From positions 1,926,531-1,990,530 of the forward strand of contig NZ_CP036343.1 in NCBI RefSeq assembly GCF_007746795.1: DNA of 64,000 bases, written 5' to 3'. Within the stretch, counting starts at the first letter, position 1; every line of letters begins with the position of its first letter. The DNA comes from Gimesia algae. Lineage in GTDB: Bacteria; Planctomycetota; Planctomycetia; Planctomycetales; Planctomycetaceae. Shown here one piece after another: positions 20,101 through 35,100 of this stretch. The position numbers and the translations under genes are program-made. Under the pieces are notes generated by a model. That model saw only the letters and a list, made by a program, of their open reading frames with translations, was not told where the DNA came from and did not search any database.

Positions 20101-23100
20101 TATTTATATTTTTCAGTATAGGTATACTTATCGCCGTGAATCGAAGTGGATGTGAGCATGCCGTTTGAATCACGCGTGTAAACCGTCTCCACCCCTGCAT
20201 AATTAACTGTTCTTAACAACGTTCCTACTGCGTTCTCTTCTTCGTCATCTGTTTCATATTCAAAGATCGTCTTACCATCATTGTTATTAATCTCTACAAC
20301 ATTGCCTCTGTAGTCATCACGATCGTAGCGCGGAGAAGGATCTTTCTCATCACTCTTGTCACTGTCACTATTCTTATAGAAAGCAGGAATTTCGTAGTCG
20401 TAACTATAATACGTCATGTGTCCGAAAGGGTCGGTGTAGGTTTTAACTGATCCCACATGATCGTAAGACCATTTTTCTTCTCGAAGTGAGGTTTCGTTAA
20501 ACAGTTCTTCTCTACGAACCAGTTGACCGTTTGTATCGAATTCATATTTCGTGATGGATTTACCCGTATTAGGAGTGCCACTTTTTGTGTCTGCCACATA
20601 TTTTTCCAGATCTGATTCTTCGACCGTGACAGAGGCAATCAAATCGTCTTTTGTAATGAGTGTAGTCGCATTTTCATTCAATCCTGCTTGAGCAACAGCT
20701 TTGATGTCGTAAATGATTTCACCATCATTAGAATTTCCGTAGATAATTTTGTTGAGTGTTCCCGAGACGATATCATGCTCATCTTTATCCTGAGTCGTTG
20801 ATGTCTCATACTCATAACGGGTGGTTCGCTCCAGGTTGATATCAGTAACAGAACCGGAATACCATTCCTCTTTCGTTAATAATCCGTCAGACAGATATTC
20901 AAACTGATGAATACGATCCGGTACTGTTAACTGAGCATCTGCAAGCGAGCTTAAACTTGCGGGAGCGCCTGAATTAAATCCATTGACTTCCTTGATTTGC
21001 TCAAGATTGTGATCTGCATATTTGAATTCAATCACACGACCATCAAAGGCGGTTATTGTTTGAACATGATCAGTTCCACCATAATCGAGTTTGAAGGTGG
21101 TCTTATCAGAAGCCTTGATGGTCTTTAGCAAACCATTCGCATCACGTCCGAAGACCAGGCCTTCAACGGAACTGGAGTTCGCCTGGACATAAGACTCCAC
21201 ACTTGTGATGCGATAGACTTTATAGTCTTTGACACTCGATGTGATATTGTATCGGGTAAAGGTATAGCGGGTGCCAGACACATCGGTATAGACAATTTTA
21301 TTCCCACCATCGATTGTTTCGAGTGTGCCAAATTCCCCTGGATCAGAATCAGAACCGAAACCGAGATTACTCCATTGTGAGGAAGAAGCCCCGAAACCAT
21401 TGACTTGATCTATGGCGGCAAAACGAGAATAAACATCCACGGATGTAAATTGCTGCTCTCCATAATCAAAGCGTTTTGGATTCGCATTCGTCGGTCGAAA
21501 TACTTGAGGTGTACTGCCTGGAAAACTGAGAATGATCCGGTCATCTGCAGTTTGCGTATTGCCATGTTCGTCAATAAACAGAGTGGGAATGCCTGCCAGT
21601 GACCAGCCATTTCCGAAAATCGCATCTGTCGGCTGCTTTACTCTACCTTCACTTGCGTAATCAGTTTGTTTGACTGTTTCATTAACCACTACTGGAACAG
21701 CACCACTTTGTTGCAGTTTCAGGTTTTTCTCTTTGGCATCAGCAAATTCAAACTCCAGTTCAAGCTCCCATCCATACACACCTGTCACCAGTGGTGAAGT
21801 ATCTGGCTGAATTGCAATCGTATAATTGGAATCCTCGTCTTTGGAAACAGAATTTGCGGCAATGGTGTAAGTTTTTGTCGAAACGACCACTTTGTCCTGA
21901 TTATTTTGATGATCGATCCAGGACAGGGTCGCTGTTATAGATACCGGGACAGGCTGGTCTGCTTTACGTTTTACAACAGCTTGAATTACAGGACGTGGAT
22001 TGACTGTGCCTGAATCATAAACAAGACCCGGGATCATATTCTCAGATGGGACCCCTGCCCCATCCAGTGCAAGATCATGTCCAACCAGAAAAGTCCCTCG
22101 ATTCAGATCGACCGAAACTCCACCAACATCCTGGTAGTCGCTGGAACCTTTTCTGGATGTTCGCGCCGCTGCATCAAGAGACCACTTGGAATTATCTACT
22201 GTAAATTTTTCAGCCTCTGTAGCATTCTCGTCTTGAGTTAAATGACGTGTTACAGTTACCGCAAAAGATTGATCGAGGTGAGTCTCGGGAATCGGTTTAC
22301 CCACGGATCTTGTAGAAATTAATAAATCTTGCTGTCCATTATTATTTAAAACCCCGTCTGTCACTGTCTGTCCATCCGACACAGTGATTAGAAACGACTT
22401 TGTCAATGCAGTAGCGCTGTAAATACCGGGAGTTCCTTCTGTATCATTGTCGGTCTCTTTTAAATCATTGAAGAAACGTAACTTTGACTCATCAATGACT
22501 TCTACATTCAGGTAACGCGCACGCTCAAAATAAGTCCCATCCTGACTCCAGTTACCTAATTCGACTTCCATTGCTGTACCAGCATCAGCTTCCGGAGCTC
22601 CGAAAAGTCGAATTCCTTCTATAGTGATTTCGTCCCCATCCGGGTCATAGAAATATTTCGAAATATCGACAATGTAGTCCCCACCAGAATAAATTTTGAT
22701 TGCGTTTTGAATCGCCGTTGCTAAGTCCTGGTCGCTTTCATTCACCAGATCATCATGGAGACGGCTGCCAAGAAAAACCGGTAATGTATTAGTCACAGCC
22801 AGAGTAAGACTACGGTCGCGAACAAAAGCTGGCAGACCTGAACCATCGGAATTTTTGATAAAGAGTGACAGAACGAATGCTTCTTCTCCGATAAAACGGA
22901 TGAGATTGTCATTTCCATCATACTCGGGTTGCAGTATCTCCCCGGTTGTCCGTGAAGTCAGATTATCATCGGGGGTATACGTTACAGTTAATTCATCCTG
23001 ATTGATCGTTAATGTACCATATTTCAAAGCCAGCGAAGTGGTGCCACTTGCTGCACCAGAAAAGGCAAGATAGTATTCATCCGCAGAAGAAGCCCCGGCT

Positions 23101-26100
23101 TCTCCAAATGGAGTGAATGTCGTAATCCCAGCATGGGACACATGAAAATCGCTATCCGTGATTCCCGTAATAGAAGTAGTTACACTTTTTCCTTTGTCTC
23201 CCCCGGTGCTGACAGTGCCTTTAAGAAATGTACCAGTTGCAGAATCTTTAGTAATCGATAAAAAGTCTCCGGCATCATGTCCATTAAACTGTGGACTGGA
23301 AATTTCGAGTGTAAAGGTAACATCATTAGGCAAAGACTCAGTTTCGGACAATGAAATCGTGACCACCTTAGAGATGGCTCCGGCGGGGATGACGATCTCT
23401 CGATCAAGGAGAGCATTGATCAGATCGGAACCGCTAGTATTCGCGATAACCGTTATGGATTCACTGGCGGCATTATCAAGTTTAATTTCAAAACTGACAG
23501 TACCATCCTCATTTTGCACTCCCTCATTTAGAGTGATCGCAACACTGTCATTATTGATGATCGTGCCAATGCCGACACTATCCTCGATATTCAGTGCAGA
23601 TACTAAATTAACAGACTTGTCGTACTGAGCATTCGAGAGCTCGATCCCAAACGTTTCATCTTCTTCAACGATATTGTCATCGAATGTATTCACTGTGATC
23701 GTTTTGGTCAGTGCTGTCTTCCCGGTATACTGATCGACTGCAAACTCGATCATTCCAGCTTCGTTAACACCATTGATCGTTCCATACTCTGAACTGCTGG
23801 CATACCCAGAGACCAGATCTGCTTTCACCAGAATCGGTACTAATGACGCTCGATCCAGGGAAACTGTAAATGTCAGTACTCCTCCCTCCTGGGCTGTTGC
23901 ATCGCTGATCCTGATCGTTTGCACGAAATCTTCTATTGTGCCGATTCCGACCGCATTGGATAAATCAACATATTGAGCGCCCAATGCAGCTCCCTCTTCC
24001 GTACCGTACTCGGCTCCCGTGATGACCAGCTGAAATGTTTCATCTCCTTCCGCAAAATCATTCAAGCCCAATGGCACAGGGAGATTGACCGATGTATCCC
24101 CTTTGACGATCGTGATTTTCTCATTCACAATCGGGTCGAAATCTTCCTCAAGAGCTGCAAATCCATAGCCGGTTCCTGTCGCCTGCGTGCTTGCATACAG
24201 AATCACATCTTTATCAGCCGCTTGATCGAGTGAGATTGTGAAGGTCATCGTTTGATCTTCCTCAATTCGTTCATTCGAGATGGAAACGATGTACTTGTCG
24301 TCATTCAGAATCGTAGGGGTTGCTGATGAGTATTCATCGCTCAATAATTCAGGTTTTAAATCTCCAGTCAGTTTTGCCTCAGATAGCTCAACTGTAAATG
24401 TTTCGTCGCCTTCCACGACGTTGTCATCATTCACAATAACTGTTACCGTTTTAGATTGTTCACCCGCATTAAATACGAGTTCCTCACTCAGAGCCGTATA
24501 GTCTTCTCCGACAGTAGCAGTACCGAAATCTCCCCCCGATTTTGTTTCCACCTTCACTGAAATCGTCTCTGATTCGGGTACTTGTTGATTCAGTGAAACG
24601 ACGAACGTAAAAACTCCCCCTTCTTCCGCGGTGACTGAACTGATGCTTAATTCGAGTTTGAAATCAGAAATCGTTATGACTGCAGACCCTTTGTTAATCT
24701 CAACATCTTCCCTGCCCTGGCCGTCGTCGATATAAGCTTCGGTGATACTGATTTGAAATGATTCGTCTCCCGAATCATTCTCTACATCATTATCGAGATT
24801 GGTTTTGATTTCGAAGCTCACAGAAGTCTGACCGGCAGGAATGATCACTTCCGAAGGAACTGTTTCATAATCTGCGGCAGATGCAGAGTCAGGACTAACA
24901 CTCAGCTTGACCGTCACATCACGACTGACTGGATTTGTAAGCGAGATGATAACAGAGGCAGTGCTTCCTTCGATCACAGTGGTGTCAGAAATACTCACTC
25001 CTGCGACATCATTGTCTTCAATGGTTCCTGTTCCCACTCCGGCATCCACAGAGATCTGTACCTGTCTGGAGTTCTCATCAGCGCCATAAAATGCATCAGA
25101 GAGCGCCACTTTGAAGACCTCCGTGTCTTCAACATTGGTATCATCGAGAACATCGATGGTGAAAGTTGCTGAAGTTTCTCCGGCAGGAATGATGATCCGT
25201 TGCGATTCTTGAGTGGCAAAGTCGGCAGCAGTCGCGGAACTGAACTCTATGGAAGCCAGGACGGAAATGTCTTTTTCCGCTGCTTTATCCAAAGTGACTG
25301 TAAACTCGAACGTACCTTCTTCCGATTGAGTCACATCGTCAATGCGGACTGTCACAACCGATTCGGGTACCTGCTGCGAATCTGCCAGATCTGCTTTATA
25401 CTGGTCAATCTGCCGTAATACTTCGAGTATTTCATTTCGAAGTGCTTCCATCTGGACTGCGAGATCAGTTCCATTTTCTGAATCGGAAGGATCCTGTTGA
25501 GCCAGTATCCCGAGTTCCGTGAATTTGCTGGCAACCAGTTGCTGCAGATCATGTAATTCGTCCGATTCACTATTACCACCTGTCTGAATATAGGTGATAT
25601 CCACGTCGTAGCCTGCGGACACATAGAAGTCATCGTCGTAGATTGTACCCTTTCCGGCGATTCCCCGGATTGTGTCAGAACCAATCGTGAGTTCCTCTGA
25701 TTTCAACTCAAACGACTCTTTGTACTTCGCAGTGGGAGTCCACTCTTCAATACGATCATTGATCAGTTCAACCTGAAAAGTGATGGTTTCGCCATTGTAG
25801 CCATCGAAATCCAGAGTCAGGGGATCGAAGATATAATCCACACCATTGACGGCATCCTGGTCAAGCGCATTCACGACCGTTGAAAAACCGCTTGGGATAT
25901 CTCCCGCGAGGATCGCTGTAAACTGCAGAAAACCGGACCGTTCTGAGCCAGAGACTCGATTGATGGTCACACTGGGAGAATCGTCATTCTGAATCGTGCC
26001 GATGCCGTCTTCCAGAATGAAATCTTCCTCTTCTCCGTTCGCTATCAGATTCGAAAGCACTATTCCGAAGAACTCGTCATACTCAAAATCGGTATCATCC

Positions 26101-29100
26101 TCGACATGAACTGTGAAGCTCTGCTCCCGCTTGCCAGTCAGATCAATTTCAGGATTTACCTCGAACGATAAGGTTATCGAGTCGACAGCGACCCCCTCGT
26201 TCTCCAGATAATAATCGTTCCCTTCACCTGCAATCGCAGTCCCATCAATGGTCGAAACATCGACCGTCACAGCCCCCGTGTATTTGGTGAGTTCGACATT
26301 GAAAGTGAAGGTACCATCTTCACTTTCAGTAACGTCCACCACTTTCAGTCGGGGAGCGTCGTCGTCCAGGATGGTCCCCACACCATCCTGTAGCGAGAAG
26401 TTTTCTGAACTCAGAACTCCAGTACTCAGATTTGAGAGTTGTACGAAAAAGCTTTCGTCGCCTTCCAGTAGCAGATCTTCAATCACAGGAACGACAATTT
26501 GTATCGTCTGGTCTCCCTCTGCTGTAAACACCAGCGTTCCGGATTGAGGCACATAATCCTCACCACTCACTGCCGTGTGATTCACAGTTGTAAAATCGAC
26601 TGTAACTGTATCAGCTACGGAATTCGTAAGAGTGACCTGAAAAACAAGTTGTGCATCTTCTCCGTTGTCCCCTTCCAATTCCGTCACATTACTCACAACA
26701 AGAGATGCTTCATCGTCATTTGTAATCGTGACTAAGCATTCATCGCCCCCGCCTCCAATCGAAATATCTTTGGTGGGGAGCAAGATGGACTGCAGACCGG
26801 AAATCGTTACCTTGAATTGTTCATCCGTTTCCACGGTGCTGTCATTGAACACTTCAATGGGAATGAATTGTGACGTTTCACCGGGTGCAAATACGATTTC
26901 ATATTCATCAAGAACAGTGAAATCGGCGCCTCCGGTGGCGGTTAAACCCACGGTATCGGTACTAGCCAGCACCCGGATTTCCTCTCCCGCAGCATGATCC
27001 AGAGTCACTTCGATTCCGAAGGTTCCATCTTCTGACTGTGTTAACTCACTGACAATTGAAACGATAATCGGATCATCATCGTCATCCTGAATCGTTGCTT
27101 CTGAGGAGACATCTGTCAGTGGGATAAGCGTATTAAGATCGTAAAGTACTATCCGAAAGCTTTCATCTAATTCAGGGAGAGCATCAGAAGTAATGTGAAA
27201 AACTAATTTTCGATCATTTCTACTTTTAAACGAAAGTTCGCCTGTCGGATAGCTCTCGTAGACCTGTCCCAGAGACCTATTAAAGAAGTCCGAAGGACCG
27301 GCAGAGTGCTCGCCAGCAGGTTCTATGTAATAGCCGATCTTCTCAGGTGCGTATTCTGGATCCGTTCGAGTGATCTCAAAGATCACATCTATGTAGGCTC
27401 CCTCTGCTGTACCTTCCGGTATGTCCTCACCTTCGTAGTCTGGTATCTCGATAATGGGTTCACTGATCGAAAATGGAGGAGTAGCGAATACACTACCTTC
27501 GTAGGCACCAATATCAAGCGCGTCTGTCTGATACATGCCAAGTTTCTGATATCGAGGATTACCGAGCTGATCAATGAGGACGAGGACTTTAATCCCGGAA
27601 AGTTCAGGATCTTGTAACCCTAAGAGATGAAAGCTGACAGGATTAACATGCGTTTTTGCAGATGTGCTATTAACCCCCCTCTCCACTGTGAGAACAGTAT
27701 CGTTAATCTCCGTAACAGTCATGATTTCTTCATCACCACTGTCAGGATTATCGGGAGTCGCATCTACCAGGATGTTGAATGGGACGGCGGGAAGACCACT
27801 AGTATCTCTCACTTGAATAAAAATCTCGTTTTTCCCAATATGCAATGATTTCAATTCCAGAAGAATCCCGCGATATTTGGATAATCCACTACCTGCATCT
27901 ATAGCCGGACTACCAACTTCCAGTGCATGAGTAAGAGTCGTTCCTCCATGATCACCCAGACTACTGATAACAGGATCAATCATGGCTCCACTGGTTCCAA
28001 ATTGGTCACCCAGCCCTGAAGAGAAACCGGTGGCCCCCTCGGCGTTTCCAATCAGATTGTATCCATCAGAATCAAAATGCCCTGAAACATCTCTGTCACC
28101 CTGGTTTAACGCAACGAGGGTATTGATGAGTTTTACAGAACCGAAGTTAAGAATTCCGGCCCCCTCAGCACCATCATTTTTTACAATGGTACTGCTCGAT
28201 ACATTCAATGTACTGAATGCACCGTTATAGATTCCGCCTCCTTGAGTGACCGTACTTACCCCATTCCCGGAGACAGTACTGTTGCTCATAATCACATCGC
28301 TATTGTAACTGGCGATAGCCCCGCCAGTTGAAGTGGCACGTGTGGAATAAATCGTACTGTTATCTATTCTGACCGTCGCACCATTCGCCCAGATCGCTCC
28401 TCCATGCTCAGCCTGAGTGCCAGTGATCATATTGTTAATTAAACTCAACTCTCCCTGATTGACACGAATTGCTCCTCCATCACCATCGAGGCTATGCTCA
28501 ACACCAACTCCCGTTTTGAGTGTCACACCTTCCAGTGTCAGTTTAACTCCAGGAAAAATATCGAATATGCGGTCAGTATTATTGGCAATAATAGAAGTGG
28601 TATTTGCCGCGTCACCAATAATGGTCAGATTGCTGAGGATATCCAGATCACCAGCAAAGTCACCTTGATCAATCCCGCTCAGATCCAGAGTATATTCCCC
28701 CGCGGGCAGGTAAATTGTTGCAGGTCCATTTAAGGCATTGGCTTCCATGATAGCCGCCCGCAATGAGAATTCTCCCGACAGAGCGGTATCAACAATTCCG
28801 TTACCAGGATTTAGATCAATCGTGTCAGCTGTAGAATTGACCTGAAAATAGGCCGCTTCCGCTGCCCCGATATCCATATGGGCGATCGCGTCTCCATTCG
28901 AGTCAATATTTCGATTGGAATTATTCTGGTCTGTGATCAGTAACACGTTGGAATCACTCACGTGAATCGCAGCGGAGGTGCCATTACTACCTCTCTGAAC
29001 CGTAAGAAGATATTCATCTGCAGACTCATCATAGGATACATGAGTGACTCTCAGTTGTTCGTCATTAATTTGAATTTCGAAAACACCATTTGTCGGAATT

Positions 29101-32100
29101 CCGGTCGCCGCTCCCACTCGAATCAAAGTCTGATCCATCGTTGAAATATCTGCGACTAATACCGTCTGGATTCCAGAAAACCCTTGGATGAGGCTGGCAC
29201 CAGCGCTGTGAGAATAAGTCTGCGTTCGGTATAAACCACGCTGAACGGTTAAAGAACCTGCAACCTCATTTACACCGGTCACCAACATCATTTCTGAACC
29301 GACCTGAATCTGGAAGGGTATCACTTCATCATCTTCGTCCCGTTCATAGTCGAAAACAGTAAAATCGGAAACCAGCAGGATGTCGCTGTCATAGTCGCCA
29401 GTTATAGCAACCGTTAAAGTGGTATTATTACCCGTGAAACTATTAGAGTTCCCCAGTCCAATCACGGGACTACCCGGTAAAGGAATGAGAGAAAGCGAGG
29501 AAGGACCTGTATACTGCAATGACCCCAGGAGTGGATCGAGGCGATGACTCAAAACTCCATAGTAGTCATTTGGTTTTAAGGGAAGACTTTCATCCAGATG
29601 AAGGACTAAAGCTCCATCACTGATCGCCATGGCAGTTGTTTCGTTGAATCCCCGTTCCACGGTCAGGAGATACCTGGTTTCGTTAGTTAATTGGACGGTA
29701 TTGATTGCGGTAACTTTCATCTCCTCAAATGCAAAACCATCCTGCGCCCAGATACGAATGACAAACTCTCCCTGATTCGGGAACGAACTGATACTGTCTA
29801 ACTCAATGACTGTTGCAGACTCGTTGATGCCTTCAGGAGCATCTACAGTTGTAAATCCTAATGCAGACGCACTGACAAAGTTATTCCCACCAGAAACGAA
29901 ATCACCATATATGTCATATAGATATGGAGCATCTCCCTCCCACAATTCCGGTTGTAAATCGACTTCCGCTGAACCAGCGAAATTAGCTTTGTACCCTTCT
30001 GCTAAAATATTATTTTCCAGATAGGGAGAACTGGATTTCTGTCGGGCATTGACAAATTCACTCGACATCTGGTCCGAAGTAACCAGATGACCAAACCAGG
30101 CAGATGCCCCTTCATCGGCAGCATTCCGGTAAAATGTACTGTTGCTGATGATGGTGGGTGCGGTGACGATATCAGTCATACTGAATACCCCTCCCCCTTT
30201 GGATACATACCCGAATTCGGATACTCCATTTAAATCCAAGGAAGAATGAAGAACATTTGCTGCCAGGGTCGTATTTGAGATCGAAAGTGAACCACTGATT
30301 ACATAAACTTTGCTCCCCGTAGAATGATTCGCAGAAATCGATTGATTCCTGCCACGCTCAACTGCCAGTTCATATCCTCCAGCAACACTTGTGATCTGTG
30401 TAACAGTGAGGATTTCGTCTTCGATCAGAATATCAAACGGAACACGAAAACTGGTAATATCTTCATTAATTTGAAGATGGGGGTCCAAAGCACTGATATC
30501 AGAAACAACGATCTTATCTGCCTGGCTTCCTGCTTCCGTCGTCAAATAGGTAATTTGTTTTGGCGCACTATAATGCAGGATTGCTGCACCTTCTGAATTT
30601 TTATTAGCAGTTACGTTTTGATAAAAACTGCTGTTGTCAATTATTACATTACCATTGGTATTCCAGATCGCACCTCCCTGTAGCTGGCCAAAATTATTTT
30701 TGAACAAAGAATTTGTTACAATCAGTACAGCATCAATATTAAAATTGACAATTCCCCCACCAGACGTCAATGATCTATTATTCGCGAAGACCGTGTTATC
30801 AATGGTTACCAGACCGCTATTATTGAAGAGACCTCCACCGGGTCCGAATGTAATTTCGTTATTATGGAGAATAGAGTCTTGAATTGAAATCTCGCCACGA
30901 TCATTGTAGATCCCTGCCCCTGCTCCTTGCCCTTGCGGTGTTTGATTTCCAGAGATTTCGCTTCGATTAATCACAACCGTTCCGGATTCTGCATTAAAAA
31001 TGCCGGTACCACGACCATCAAAGAGGTAATTATTTCTTACATAGGAATCGTTGATCTGCAGTTGGCCTGCGTTATAGATACCCGTTCCAGAATAAGAGCC
31101 TGAGCCAGTCGTCATGACGGTAGTATTACTGTCGACCTGACTTCCCTCTTCGATTGTCAAATCTGCAGCGTTGTAGATGGCCCCGCCATGTCCTGAGGAT
31201 TCCAGATAGGATGTATTGTGATGAATACTGGAGCCACCACTGATCGTCACAATCCCCCCCGCCAGATACAGACCAATCCCCTCAGTAAAATCGATCGTCT
31301 GAGGGCTGTGATTGGCAATCTGACTCTCATCGGTAATCAGTAGTTCGCCATCTTCCAGATAAATACCTCCCCCCTGATATGCGACAATATTGCTCCCCAC
31401 AATAGACTTGTCTGTGACAGATGCCATGCCGGATTCAATATAGATACCGGCTCCCTGATTAGACCTGTTGGATTCTATTCGGGAATTGATGAGTGTGACT
31501 ACGGCGGTGAATCCACCCTCATTCTTAGAATAGATGCCTCCCCCCTGCAGGTCCGCGTCATTTCCCGGACTATCGAACTCATCGCCTGCCAATCCTCCAC
31601 CTGTCGTGCCGATGACTGCATCAACGAGGGTCAGCCCACCCCCTTCATTAAATATACCCCCCCCCTTCCCAGAGTCTTGCTGATACACGACTGGTTGCGC
31701 ATCGATACCGGGGTAGGCCAGGCGGAGATTAATCGTGTTTGGTAAAACCAAATTCCCATCCATGTCCTGAAACATTAAATCATTGACTCTGTCCTCATCA
31801 ATCACGATACGAAATTCATTGCTTCCAACAGTAAGAATCTCCTCAAGGTAATAACGATCTGATTCCAGGCTGACCTGATCGAAATCGTAATCGATATCAA
31901 TCCACGATGCATTTGTATCAACCCCAGAGTCGACAGTGCCCGCAAGAACAAGGCTTTGATCATCACTGTAAAAGAATCTGAGATCTGAAAAATTAGGCAT
32001 CTCTACATTCGTTACTGGATCTTCATACCCCTCAGTATCTGCCCCGCTCGTATCAACTGCAAACCAGCCGGTCGTAGCGGTGCCGTCTATTTCCTCGACT

Positions 32101-35100
32101 GCATGCCCCTCGATAACGGATAACTGTTCTAGTTGTAAACGGGCCCCCGCGTGGACGTGGAAGATACGGTCTTCCAGAGCTGGTGAAGTGACTACGGTCA
32201 GGGTTTGTTTTTCGCCGTTTTCATCCTCTTTTGCGACCGAGGCTGTCGCTTCTCCACCACTGATATAGGTGGTACCGGAACCCGCTCCCCGAATCGTCAC
32301 GTTGCCATAGATATCCAGGTCACCTGTTCTGCTGAAATCTTCTCTAGTGACTGTTGTCGAATCGCTGGCAGAACTCCCCTCAAGGTAATAAAAAGTCGAG
32401 TCCGTGTCTGAGAAAATTATATAAGCATCGAAAGCACCACCGTCATGATTAACTCCCGCTAATGCATTCACTTCAAGAATCGCTGCACGGAGTGATACCT
32501 GATATCCATCATCTTGACTGACATCGATAATCCCATCGTTATAAACTTCAGGACCTGCATCTGAATCGGGAATCGGTGTGTCAAAAAGTGTATTGACGAA
32601 AAAGGAACCAAACTCAACCGCACCAATATCAATTCGAGCTTCTGTGTCATTGGTTTCCGGATCTCCGTCCCGGTCGACGGCTTCCAGACCATCCAGAACA
32701 CGCGGCGCGCCGCGTTGATCTGTTGACGACTCACTATCTACTCCTCCCTTATCAATGGCTACACTGTCCGGTAACAGAAGATGTGTTTTTGTGAACCCGC
32801 CGTTATAAGCCAGATTTTCATCCAGGAGTGGATCTACAGCTGCGGTCCCCAGGCCATACAGATCGAATAGTAATTCGTCATCAAATCCATGAGACTCTCC
32901 TGCTGGATTCTCATCCACGATCCCGATCAGGTTGTACCCGTTCGATTTAAATTCACCGCTGATATCCTGATTGTCTGAATTTTTAGCGACAATCGTATTT
33001 TGCAACCGGGCAGTATCTTCTGTTACATTCCCGTTATAAATACCTGCTCCAGTTCCCGTCGTGACTGTATTAAAGGCAATCGTATTGCTGGTGACTGTTA
33101 ACTCTCCGGAGGCAGCGTTATAAATCCCCCCACCATTGGTGTCTGCAGTATTTCCGGAAATCGTACTACTCTCTGAGATCAGAACACCGGCATTATAAAT
33201 TCCACCCCCATTTCCTGTTTCTGAGATATTCCCGGAAACAGTACTTCGATTGATCTGAATGTTTCCGCCGGATTCATTAAAAACCCCAGCTCCATTTCCA
33301 GCCGCAATATTATTCTCTATAGTACTGCTGTTTAAGATCAATACGGCGGTCGCTGTATTATAGATTGCGCCACCTTCTCCTGTAATACTGTGTCCAGAAA
33401 CCACGCTTTCATTCAGTGTTAATGTCGCATTCTCGGCGTTAACGATTCCGCCTCCGCTTCCATTGATTTGATTACGAACAAAGCCAGGCTCGGTTTCGTC
33501 AACAGATGCTGTTACAGAGACGTTAATGAGTGTCAGATCACCTGCGTTGGAGAGGGGAAGAACTCCTGAGTTTTCTCCATCTATGATCAGATTTTTTAAC
33601 TCCGCTGTGGTATTGGTTTCATCATCATCACCATGCGTTGCTTTGACCATAATCATGGGCCCCTCAAAATCGGTTGCTTCAGGAGAGATGACAAAACGAA
33701 CCCGGGAGTTGACCGTGAAGGTTTCTGTCCCGTCGGGGATATAATCTCCCACATCAAATGCACCTGCCGTCTGTGTTGCGGTGCCACTAACCAAGCGATC
33801 TTCTTTCCGCTGTACAGAGCCATCGATAATCACATTCGAGTCGATCGTAATCGGCGTCGTCAGTATGATCTGAACTTCCTCATTTGAAATTATTCCCGGA
33901 TCAAAGCGGATAATATCAATCTCAGAGCTATTGATACTGGCCATTTTCAGAGCTTCACTGAATGTGATTGTCGGCAGGTTATTATTGTCTGCATCTTCAA
34001 AATCATTGACTGTGATCACATTGTAGACGGGATCATCATCATTCAGGATTGTTCCCGTTCCGTTTTCCAGTGTGATGTTGTCCAACCTAGCATCTGCAAC
34101 CAGATTGGATAACACGACCTGAAACGTCTCATCAGCTCCATTTTCGTATTCCGTATCGGAATTCACCTCCACCGTAAATGTTCTGGTGCCCGTTTCATTG
34201 GCGGCAAAATTGAAGATTTCAGAATTCGCAACGTAGTCGTTATCAGACACGGTTGCTGTACCGTCCACAGTAGAGACTGTCACACTAATGGGAATATCGA
34301 TGGGCTGATCCAGGGAAACTGTGAATTCGTATTTCGTTGTTCCTGACTGACCTTCATATCGGGTGACATCATCGAGTATGGAGAGTTTCGCTGTATCATC
34401 ATTTATAATCGTTCCCGCCACAGACGTTGAAGCAAGGGTCACTTTGCTCAGCAGGCTCGCATCAAGATTCAGCAGGTTACCCAGTTGCAGAATGAAATTC
34501 TCATCCCATTCAACGACATCATCCGCTTTGACCTGGACCACGATGTCATGGCTCTCTCCCGCCGTCCCGGCAAAGGAGAGAGTGGATGAGTCTGGCAGGA
34601 GATAGTCATCATCAGCGAGCGTGGCAGTCCCATCCTGAAGGGTAAACGGCAGTTCGAAGCCCCCTTCCACTTCCCCCGTAAGGACGACTGTAAAGATAAA
34701 ATCGGTAAATTCGCCCATCGACGAATCTCCCTCATTCTGTGAAATGGCAGACACGTCCAGAGAAGCAGAATCATCCGGATCTGGCGCAATGATCCCCTCT
34801 GCCCGTCCCAGGATTCCAGTATTGGCTTCAAGATCAGCCGGGTATGCAGGATCTGAGACGTAGATTGTAAATCGTTCCGCGGTTTCGACCAGACAGTCGT
34901 CGAGCAGGGTCACAGTAAATTCCGCCTCGCTTTGACCTTCCAAAATAGTAACAGTGACAGGGTCGACTTTGCCGTCCGTGATCGTAAGCGGTTCACCATT
35001 GAAATTGGAAAAATCTTCAACTTCTGCATCACCTAAATCAATATATGCATTGACTGAAATGCCACCAGCAGGTGCGACTGCGCCGTCGTTCAATGCAATC

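Noticed and set aside
28000-34000. Repetitive DNA resembling a repeat array or CRISPR
   Set aside because: The repeats are irregular, in frame and encode beta-helix turns of GGGIYN type. There are no constant repeats with unique spacers.
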